Of a stretch of 6,480 nucleotides of DNA, positions 1-5,193 are shown in pieces. Where the stretch lies: contig JACCVE010000278.1 in the NCBI GenBank assembly GCA_013698285.1, forward strand, positions 1-6,480. The letters are read 5' to 3'. The position numbers and the translations under genes are program-made. A model generated the notes under the pieces. That model was not told the origin of the DNA, searched no databases, and saw only the letters and a list, made by a program, of their open reading frames with translations. How positions within the stretch are numbered: the first letter of the stretch is position 1; every line of letters begins with the position of its first letter. The DNA is from Chloroflexia bacterium (lineage in GTDB: Bacteria > Chloroflexota > Chloroflexia > Thermomicrobiales > UBA6265).

Positions 1-352
1 CGCAATCCTGTGGTCAAGCGGAAGTCGAGCGGGCCAACTGAGGTGCCGTCGCAAAGAACCATGCACGTCGCGAAGGCGACCCCATCACCGGCACGTACTT
101 CGATGCCCCGCGGCACAAAGCTGATAGTGCCGCGCGGATTGATGGAGAAGAAGTCCCACTGCTCGACGGAGGCATCGATGCCTCTCTTGGTGTCCACAAC
201 GTCGAACATCAGCAGATCGGGAGAATGATGTGCGAGGACCGTATTGCGATCACCATCGCTGACCGCGCCGCCCAATCCTCGATGATGGTGCGGACTTGGG
301 CCTCGTCGCTTGCCAGGGGTTTCCCCCCTTGTTCTGGCGAGGAGATGGTCAG
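1..352 (-). pseudogene. SnoaL-like (NTF2-fold) protein, frameshifted and cut by window edge
   Basis: Second of two tandem SnoaL-like (ketosteroid-isomerase/NTF2 fold) genes. Reading leftwards from a CTG at 352-350, the first ~29 codons include VRTIIEDWAA, a typical N-terminal helix of this family. That frame then runs into a stop at 211-209. From about 266 downwards a different frame carries the rest without interruption: AVSDGDRNTVLAHHSPDLLM, then FDVVDTKRGIDA and, near the edge, FRLTTGL. Joining them needs one extra base near 264-268, so the gene has lost one base or the assembly has an error there. No ATG, GTG or TTG lies at the expected start; CTG overlaps the TGA of the upstream gene exactly where an ATGA overlap would be usual. 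The C-terminus lies outside the window. Family members are small alpha+beta-barrel proteins with varied or no enzymatic activity, so no substrate can be named. The frame switch is seen directly; the family is assigned from pattern. Confidence 0.7.
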
Positions 353-783
353 GGCTTCAGCCCGAGCGACGCCTTGCCGCTCGCCGGATCGAACGGGTCC
401 GAGCCGTGGTCGTGGACGATCAGCCAGCGGCCGCCGATGCGGCGGACGCCGAGCGTCGTGCGAAACCACATGTCGACCTCGCTGCCAGTCTTGAGCGTGC
501 CCGTGACATGGCTGAGGTCGTGGCTGAACCCGACATTTCCGTCGACCGCGACCTGCACGCCGCGGTCCTCCCCCGCGATCGGGCCGTCGTAGCTCGCCAC
601 CCATTCGACCGCTCGCTGGCGCGTGGCCGCCTTGCCTGTGCTGCGGAGAGGATCGACGACGTCGAATGTCACGACATCGTCGGCGACAGCGGCGATCAAC
701 GCATCGGCATCGCCGGCATGAACCGCCTCGGCGCGGGCGTCGATGGTCGCACGGATCGCTGCTTCGCTCGGCGTATCGTTGAT
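349..783 (-). CDS. SnoaL-like (SgcJ/EcaC-type) small NTF2-fold protein, start codon uncertain
   Basis: About 144 residues if translation begins at the ATC at 783-781, a normal length for the SgcJ/EcaC or SnoaL-like family. Visible family pattern: N-terminal helix AAIRATIDARAEAVHAGDAD, then DVVTFDVVDPLR (first beta strand region), the middle SHVTGTLKTGSEVDMWFRTT, and the C-terminal strand pair GGRWLIVHDHGSDPF, where W-x-I-x-H-D/E-H-x-S is the usual ending. The frame is open further upstream but holds no ATG or GTG, and the first TTG (699-697) would delete the first helix. A GAGGA at 796-792 sits 8 bases before ATC, which suggests an ancestral ATG there. The gene begins 4 bases after the DUF899 stop, so the two are probably co-transcribed and translationally coupled. 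Function unknown: the fold serves isomerases, hydrolases, cyclases and binding proteins. Whether it is still translated is doubtful. Confidence 0.65.
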   Translation of the reverse strand: MNDTPSEAAIRATIDARAEAVHAGDADALIAAVADDVVTFDVVDPLRSTGKAATRQRAVEWVASYDGPIAGEDRGVQVAVDGNVGFSHDLSHVTGTLKTGSEVDMWFRTTLGVRRIGGRWLIVHDHGSDPFDPASGKASLGLKP

Positions 784-787
784 ATCG

Positions 788-1492
788 TCAATCCTCGTAT
801 TCGAGCCGCGGATACCAATCTGTGCCGCGACCCTCGGGCGTCGTGTCGAGGATGATCCACAGCGGGTTCATGTCGGGGGCATTGTGCGGATCCTGACCGG
901 GATCGGCCATCTCCATATTGCCCTCGGAGCTGTAGAAATGCCGGATGACGCCGTCCTTGCGCGTGAAGACGGTGTACGCGGGCATGTCGGCGTCGCGACC
1001 GCCGACGAAATCCTCCGTGAAGTCACCGCTCGGGTCCGAATAGAGCTTGAGGTTCTTCCAGCCGCGCTCACGCCCATATGCCGCGATCCGCTCATGGGGC
1101 GACCGCGCGACGACGATCAGGGCGATCCGCTGCTCGAGGTGTGGGACCTCGCCGTCCCATGCGCTCAGCTGCGACGTGCACATCGGGCACCCCTCCTGGC
1201 GCTGCGGGCCGTACATCATGCTGTAGACGACCAGCGTGTCGTGATCGCCGAACAGCTCTTCGAGGCCTACCTCGCCATGCTCTCCTACGAAGCGATAACC
1301 TTTCGCGACTTCTCCGCCGGGCGGCAGTGCGCGTCGCATCTCGCCGACACGCCAGATATGGCGGCGAAGTTCGATTTCCTCAGCCATCAGCGTGTCGCGC
1401 GCTTGCCGATACTCACCGCTTTCGTTCGGAAAACGCACGTCATTCTTCTTTACGAGTTCCTCGGCTGGTACGAGCGTTGTTTTGGTTGTCAT
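788..1492 (-). CDS. DUF899 family thioredoxin-like protein
   Basis: A 234-residue protein of the DUF899 family, which has a thioredoxin/AhpC-like fold and is probably a cytosolic redox protein; no reaction has been firmly assigned. It opens with MTTKTTLVPAEELVKKNDVR. A charged helical N-terminus follows (EEIELRRHIWRVGEMRRALP, about 38-57). The core has the strand TLVVYSMMYG (86-95) followed by GCPMCTSQLSAWDG, with a CxxC pair at C102 and C105 in the position expected for a redox site. The C-terminus NPLWIILDTTPEGRGTDWYP is a family hallmark. The ATG at 1492-1490 is chosen because GGAGGAG lies 8 bases upstream and the family alignment begins here; further upstream the open frame runs into the insertion-sequence remnant. 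There is no signal peptide. Two SnoaL-like frames follow at 4-base and overlapping spacing, forming an apparent three-gene unit. Codon use is visibly less GC-biased than in the genes to the right. Confidence 0.93.
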   Translation of the reverse strand: MTTKTTLVPAEELVKKNDVRFPNESGEYRQARDTLMAEEIELRRHIWRVGEMRRALPPGGEVAKGYRFVGEHGEVGLEELFGDHDTLVVYSMMYGPQRQEGCPMCTSQLSAWDGEVPHLEQRIALIVVARSPHERIAAYGRERGWKNLKLYSDPSGDFTEDFVGGRDADMPAYTVFTRKDGVIRHFYSSEGNMEMADPGQDPHNAPDMNPLWIILDTTPEGRGTDWYPRLEYED

Positions 1493-1500
1493 AGTGATCA

Positions 1501-1507
1501 CTCCTCC
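1501..1507 (-). promoter_or_regulatory. Ribosome binding site of the DUF899 gene
   Basis: On the minus strand GGAGGAG precedes the ATG at 1492 with an 8-base spacer. It decides the start against a GTG three codons upstream, which would lie only two bases from this site. It is the strongest ribosome binding site in the left block. Confidence 0.85.
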
Positions 1508-1540
1508 GGTTATTGTGCAGATAGAGTCGGTCATGCTTGA

Positions 1541-1709
1541 ATTGGGACTGCACCCCCAAACAGCGGACCTCGGTGAGAGACAACCTCTCTCGATGAGGCG
1601 GTAGACTGGCCGCCAGATGAGGGAGAACGAGACGGGACGCGGACGAACGTTCAGCCGGGAGTTCAAGCTGGCGGCCGTGCGCCAGGTCGTGGTCGAGGAG
1701 CAGCGGCCC
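1541..1709 (+). mobile_element. IS3-family insertion sequence remnant, left end only
   Basis: The segment starts with an end-like sequence, ACTGCACCCCCAAACAGCGG (1547-1566), resembling terminal repeats of IS3/IS150-type elements (ACTG..CCCC.AAA..GGAC). A short leader follows, then the first codons of an OrfA transposase. The similarity stops near 1709, a few bases before the alcohol dehydrogenase stop codon, and no right end, OrfB or integrase-core (DDE) sequence is present in the window. No target-site duplication can be recognised because only one end is left. The left boundary is approximate and could lie at 1538-1548. The leader contains a 6-bp stem with a 5-base loop (1575-1591), which may belong to the element. 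The end lies about 50 bases upstream of the DUF899 start codon, so the insertion may have changed that gene's promoter. Confidence 0.6.
1617..1709 (+). pseudogene. Truncated IS3-family transposase OrfA (N-terminal fragment)
   Basis: The first 31 codons read MRENETGRGRTFSREFKLAA and then VRQVVVEEQRP. The R-x-F/Y-S-x-E-F-K-L-x-A-V-x block is the start of the helix-turn-helix DNA-binding domain (HTH_Tnp_1, PF01527) of IS3 OrfA proteins, which are normally about 90-100 residues. From codon 32 the open frame continues only into antisense of the dehydrogenase gene, and the residues lose all likeness to a transposase, so the gene is broken. No clear ribosome binding site precedes the ATG. It encodes at most a DNA-binding stub and cannot support transposition. 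Confidence 0.7.
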
Positions 1710-1727
1710 TCCCATGCGGCCCCCGCG

Positions 1728-2834
1728 TCAGAGGCGGATCACCGACCGCAGGGTCTCGCCGCGCTCCATCGCCGCGAAGGCCGGTTCGACATCGTCGAGG
1801 CCGATCGTCTTGGTCACGACCCGGTCGAGGTCGAGGCGGCCCTGGCGGTACCACTCGGCCAGCATCGGGAAGTCGCGGGTCGGGAGGCAGTCGCCGTACC
1901 AGGAGACGCGCAAGGAGCCGCCCAGGTCGAAGAATCTGCCGACCGGCAGCTCCATCGTCGCCGAGGGGCCGGCCACCCCGATGATCACGCAAGTGCCCGC
2001 CAGGTCGCGGCAGAAGAGGGCGGTCTGGAGGGTGTCGATCCGGCCCGCGGCCTCGAACGAGTGGTTGACGCCGAAGCCGCCGGTGATCGCCTTGATCGCG
2101 GCGACCGGGTCGCCCTCCCGCGCGTCGACCGTATGGGTGGCGCCGAACTCCTTGGCCCAGGCCAGCTTGCGCGGGTCGACGTCGACCCCGATCACCGTGG
2201 TCGCCCCGGCTAGCAGGGCGCCCATGATCACCGAGTCTCCCACCCCGCCGCAGCCGATCACGGCGACGCTGTCGCCCGCCTGCACATTCGCCGTGTAGAG
2301 CGCCGCCCCGACGCCGGTCATCACGCCGCAGCCGATCAGGCTCATCTGCTCCTTGGGCAGCGCGGCATCGACCGGGATCGCCTGGTGGGAGTGGACCACG
2401 GTCCGGTCGCAGAAGGTGCCGATGCCGAGGATGGGGGTCAGGGCCACGCCGTCGTGGGTGAGCATCCCCGGCTTGGCGTTCAGCGACGCGGCGCAGAGGT
2501 GGGGCTTGCCGGCCAGGCAAAATCGGCAGGCGCCGCAGGGCGCCCGCCAGGCCAGGATCACGTGGTCGCCCTCGGCGACGTTGGTGACGCCCTCGCCGGC
2601 GCGCTCGATGACCCCGGCCCCCTCGTGGCCGAGCAGGAACGGGAAGCCGGAGGTGCCGAAGACGCCGTTCTTGGCCGAGAGGTCGGTGTGGCAGACGCCG
2701 CTGGCCATGATCCGGACCAGCACCTCGCCGGGACCCGGCGGCGCCATCGTGAACTCCTCGATCGCGCTCGGCGCCCCCGGCTCCCGCGCGATCGCCCCCC
2801 GGGCCGTGATGCGTTCTGCCCCCGTCGTCGCCAT
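1728..2834 (-). CDS. Zinc-dependent alcohol dehydrogenase, S-(hydroxymethyl)mycothiol dehydrogenase-like
   Basis: A 368-residue class III-type medium-chain dehydrogenase, full length for the family. It oxidises an alcohol or thiol-formaldehyde adduct with NAD in the cytosol. GroES-like catalytic domain first: catalytic zinc ligands C48 (GVCHTD), H70 with E71 (GHEGAG) and C169 (GCGVMTG). The structural zinc loop has C100, C103, C106 and C114. The Rossmann domain has G194-C-G-G-V-G199, and D218 at the end of the second strand favours NAD over NADP. The C-terminal pattern SWYGDCLPTRDFP and LRSVIRL is like mycobacterial MscR/AdhE2, so formaldehyde detoxification through a thiol cofactor is likely, but a general alcohol substrate cannot be excluded. 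The start at 2834 is chosen because GGGAGG (2847-2842) lies 7 bases upstream; the open frame continues upstream only through non-coding DNA. A good promoter lies at 2892-2920. It is divergent from the oligopeptidase gene. Its end is intact although an insertion-sequence fragment stops about 20 bases beyond it. Confidence 0.93.
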   Translation of the reverse strand: MATTGAERITARGAIAREPGAPSAIEEFTMAPPGPGEVLVRIMASGVCHTDLSAKNGVFGTSGFPFLLGHEGAGVIERAGEGVTNVAEGDHVILAWRAPCGACRFCLAGKPHLCAASLNAKPGMLTHDGVALTPILGIGTFCDRTVVHSHQAIPVDAALPKEQMSLIGCGVMTGVGAALYTANVQAGDSVAVIGCGGVGDSVIMGALLAGATTVIGVDVDPRKLAWAKEFGATHTVDAREGDPVAAIKAITGGFGVNHSFEAAGRIDTLQTALFCRDLAGTCVIIGVAGPSATMELPVGRFFDLGGSLRVSWYGDCLPTRDFPMLAEWYRQGRLDLDRVVTKTIGLDDVEPAFAAMERGETLRSVIRL

Positions 2835-2861
2835 CTCCGTACCTCCCTCGGTATCTCGGGG

Positions 2862-2876
2862 CACCGGTCGCCGGTG
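2862..2876. repeat. Short palindrome in the dehydrogenase leader (possible operator)
   Basis: CACCGG-TCG-CCGGTG: two perfect 6-base arms around a 3-base centre. An overlapping imperfect pairing, CGGTC..GACCG, can form at 2865-2880. It lies just downstream of the predicted transcription start of the dehydrogenase and about 15 bases ahead of its ribosome binding site. That placement would suit a repressor site or a small leader hairpin. Such short GC palindromes also arise by chance in this composition. Confidence 0.35.
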
Positions 2877-2891
2877 ACCGCTCAGGGGCGC

Positions 2892-2920
2892 ATGCTGCGG
2901 TGTTGGGGGGCGGCTGTCAA
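2892..2920 (-). promoter_or_regulatory. Predicted sigma-70-type promoter of the dehydrogenase
   Basis: On the minus strand an exact TTGACA (2920-2915) is followed after 17 bases by CAGCAT (2897-2892). The latter keeps the conserved second A and final AT of the TATAAT consensus. Transcription would start near 2880-2886, giving a leader of about 50 bases. The -35 match and optimal spacing are striking in DNA this GC-rich; the -10 is weak. Confidence 0.5.
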
Positions 2921-3143
2921 GCCAGACCCGGTCGCTCTCCTCGACCCTGATCTGGGTCCACGCCTCCGCCCACGCCGGGGGTTCCCTCTGACCTCCGGGT
3001 GCCACACGAATCCCCGCCAGGGAGCGCGAGGGGCTGGTCTCTCGCTGGGTACCGGCGTGGCAAAGGTGGAGCGGCCGTGCGATGCTCCCCCTCGACGTCA
3101 CGCTCTCTCAGCATCCGACCGACCTACACAGCGAGGATCGACC

Positions 3144-4997
3144 ATGGCCGAGACGACCGCTTCCCCCACATCCACGACGCCGGCCGCCACGGGGGCGATC
3201 CCGGCCAGGCACGAGGTCCCGGTCGAGATGACGTGGGACCTCGCGAGTGTCTTCCCGGACGATGCCGCCTGGGAGCAGGCGTTCGGGGCGGCCGAGGCCC
3301 GGCTGGCGGAGATGGCCGCCCACCGGGGCCGACTGGCGTCTTCGGGTGAGGCGCTGCTGGCGGCCCTGACACTTCGGGACGACCTGTACCAGGCGATAGG
3401 CCGGGTCTTGGTCTGGGCCGGTCTCCGGTTCTCGGAGGACGCCGGCAACCAGCGGTACGCGGCCGCGGCCGACCGGGCCGGTGGGCTGCGGTCCCGCTTC
3501 GCCGCCGCCGTCGCCTGGGTCGATACCGAGATCCTCGACGTCCCCGCCGACCGAGTCGCGACGTGGGTGGAGGGGACCACCGGTCTGGCGGCCTATCGTC
3601 ATGCCATCCGACGGGTCCACGACCGCCGCGACCACATCTTGCCGGCCGGGACCGAGGAACTGCTGGCCCGCGTCAGTGATGCCCTCAACACCCCGGGCAC
3701 GGTCCACACGATCCTGGAGGACAACGACCTGCCCTTCGGCACGGTCACCGGCGAGGCGGGCGAGACGGTGCCCCTCTCGCAGGGCAACGTCGAGCGGTAC
3801 CTGGCCAGCCGGGATGCCCGGGTGCGGCGGGAGACCTGGGACACCGCGGCCGACGCCTACCTCGGGTTCGCCGATACCTTCGCCGCCGCCTATGGCGGCA
3901 GCGTCAAGCGCGATGTCTTCTACGCCAACACCCGCGGCTACGGCTCGGCGTTGGAGGCCGCCCTGGCCCCGAACCAGATCCCGGTCGAGGTCTTCCAGAC
4001 CCTGGTCGACACCGTCCGCGCCAACTACCCGACCTGGCAGCGGTATTTCCGGGTCCGGCGCCGCTTCCTGGGCGTGGAGACGTTGACCCCGGGCGACCTC
4101 GCCGCGCCGCTGGCCACGGACGCGCCGCGCATCCCCTTCGCCGAGGGCGTCGAGCTGGTCCTCGCCTCGCTGGCGCCGATGGGGGAGACCTACGTCGAGA
4201 TCAATCGCCGGGGCATCGCCGACCGGTGGGTCGATGTTCTCCCGAACCAGGGGAAGGGAGGCGGTGCGTTCAGCGGCGGCACGAAGGGCACCTTCCCCTT
4301 CATCAGCATGAACCACCACGACGACATCGAGAGCGTCAGCACCCTGACCCACGAACTGGGCCACTCGCTTCACACCTACCACGCCACCCGCTCACGGCCG
4401 ATGGCCTACTGGCCCTACTCGATGTTCACCGCCGAGACCGCGTCGAACCTGCACCAAGCCCTGCTTGGCCGCTACCTGCTCGATCGCGACGCGGGCTGGG
4501 ACTGGACGGTGACGGTGTTGGAGGAGCGGATGTCGAACTTCCTCCGCTACCTCTTCACGATGCCGATCCTGGCCCGCTTCGAACTGGACTGCCACGCCCG
4601 GGTCGAGCGCGGCGAGGCCCTCACCGCCGGGCAGATGGGGGAGACCCTGGCGGGCTTCTACGCCGAGGGGTACGGCGACGCGGTACGCTTCGACCCGGTC
4701 CGGACCGGCATCACCTGGGCCCGGTTCAGCCACCTCTACACGCCGTTCTACGTCTTCCAGTACGGGACCGGCATCGCGGCCGCCTCGGCCCTGGCCGAGA
4801 AGATCGTGACGGACGGCGAACCGGCCCTGGCCCGCTACATCGCCCTGCTCGAGGCGGGCGGCGACGGCTACCCGATCGACCTCCTGGCCGAGGCCGGGAT
4901 CGACATGCGCTCACCCGAGCCGGTCGAGCGCGCCTTCGCCCTGCTGGCGAGCTACGTCGACCGTCTGGAGACCCTGGCCGCCGAACGGGGGTTGTGA
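3144..4997 (+). CDS. pepF: Oligoendopeptidase F, M3 family zinc metallopeptidase
   Basis: A 617-residue cytosolic oligopeptidase of family M3B that cleaves short peptides (typically 7-17 residues in characterised PepF enzymes) and takes part in peptide recycling. It starts MAETTASPTSTTPAATGAIP, a low-complexity tail of about 20 residues. An alpha-helical N-terminal lobe follows, with the PepF N-terminal domain around 110-185, then the peptidase domain from about 200 to 600. The zinc site is H403-E-L-G-H407 with the third ligand E431 in FTAETASNLHQ. Substrate-binding H530, Y532, Y536 and Y540 lie in HLYTPFYVFQYGTG, a PepF signature. Length is normal and no key residue is missing. The ATG at 3144 is chosen for the GAGGA 6 bases upstream and the family length; the same frame is open for 250 codons further upstream, but that stretch is antisense to the dehydrogenase. 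It faces the purine permease gene convergently. No signal peptide is seen. Confidence 0.95.
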   Translation: MAETTASPTSTTPAATGAIPARHEVPVEMTWDLASVFPDDAAWEQAFGAAEARLAEMAAHRGRLASSGEALLAALTLRDDLYQAIGRVLVWAGLRFSEDAGNQRYAAAADRAGGLRSRFAAAVAWVDTEILDVPADRVATWVEGTTGLAAYRHAIRRVHDRRDHILPAGTEELLARVSDALNTPGTVHTILEDNDLPFGTVTGEAGETVPLSQGNVERYLASRDARVRRETWDTAADAYLGFADTFAAAYGGSVKRDVFYANTRGYGSALEAALAPNQIPVEVFQTLVDTVRANYPTWQRYFRVRRRFLGVETLTPGDLAAPLATDAPRIPFAEGVELVLASLAPMGETYVEINRRGIADRWVDVLPNQGKGGGAFSGGTKGTFPFISMNHHDDIESVSTLTHELGHSLHTYHATRSRPMAYWPYSMFTAETASNLHQALLGRYLLDRDAGWDWTVTVLEERMSNFLRYLFTMPILARFELDCHARVERGEALTAGQMGETLAGFYAEGYGDAVRFDPVRTGITWARFSHLYTPFYVFQYGTGIAAASALAEKIVTDGEPALARYIALLEAGGDGYPIDLLAEAGIDMRSPEPVERAFALLASYVDRLETLAAERGL

Positions 4998-5193
4998 CCG
5001 TGCGGCCCGGGTAGTGGGGTGCCGTTGCGGCGGCTCCTGGGGGTCCGCACATTTTGTAGCCGCTTGCTGCGCCCAGTTACCAAACGCCATGTCCAGATCG
5101 GAACAGGCGGTCCTCGTGGAGGGAGCAGCAAGCGGCGCCCCTCCAAAAACGCGGGAATCGCCTGGATCGGTGTTGGTCAACGACAGTTCCGGT
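4998..5193. other. Convergent intergenic spacer between pepF and the permease
   Basis: 196 bases between two stop codons that face each other. No canonical terminator (compact GC stem followed by a T-run) is visible on either strand. The main feature is the inverted repeat at 5059-5136. A minus-strand open frame crosses the area and reads DMAFGNWAQQAATKCADP. It overlaps the end of pepF, has no ribosome binding site and is not supported as a gene, although that segment could be a fossil of a mobile element. Confidence 0.55.
5059..5136. repeat. Long-spaced inverted repeat, possible mobile-element relic
   Basis: The arm at 5059-5070 (GCCGCTTGCTGC) is the exact reverse complement of 5125-5136 (GCAGCAAGCGGC). 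After one G/A mismatch the pairing continues for three more bases (CCC 5072-5074 with GGG 5121-5123), giving 15 of 16 paired positions around a 46-base centre. The centre is too long for a simple terminator loop. Nearby ACATTTTGTAGCCGC loosely recalls the internal terminal repeats of IS21-type elements, but I cannot identify an element. A structured RNA or a bidirectional transcription end are alternatives. Confidence 0.55.

Larger units (their letters stand above)
2835..3143. other. Divergent intergenic region between dehydrogenase and pepF
   Basis: 309 bases without a credible gene. The left third holds the leader, palindrome and promoter of the dehydrogenase. The right end holds the pepF ribosome binding site GAGGA (3133-3137), 6 bases before its ATG. 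No convincing -35/-10 pair was found for pepF. Frames that stay open across this region on both strands are low-complexity, Arg/Pro/Gly-rich extensions of the two neighbouring genes and lack their own start signals. Confidence 0.6.

Noticed and set aside
743..1540. 265-codon plus-strand open frame across the DUF899 gene
   Set aside because: Antisense to a convincing DUF899 protein that has its own ribosome binding site.
1575..1591. 6-bp stem GAGAGA / TCTCTC with a 5-base loop considered as a terminator
   Set aside because: No T-run on either side and low stem stability; it lies in the leader of the insertion-sequence remnant.
2385..3143. About 250 in-frame codons open upstream of the pepF ATG
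   Set aside because: Mostly antisense to the dehydrogenase, low-complexity residues, no family similarity, and a good ribosome binding site marks 3144 as the start.
3108..4382. 424-codon minus-strand open frame across pepF
   Set aside because: Mirror of the GC3-rich pepF coding strand; Gly/Arg/Asp-rich composition without domains.
4911..5180. 89-codon minus-strand open frame over the pepF end and the spacer
   Set aside because: Overlaps the 3' end of pepF, has no ribosome binding site, and no recognised domain; at most a fossil segment around the inverted repeat.
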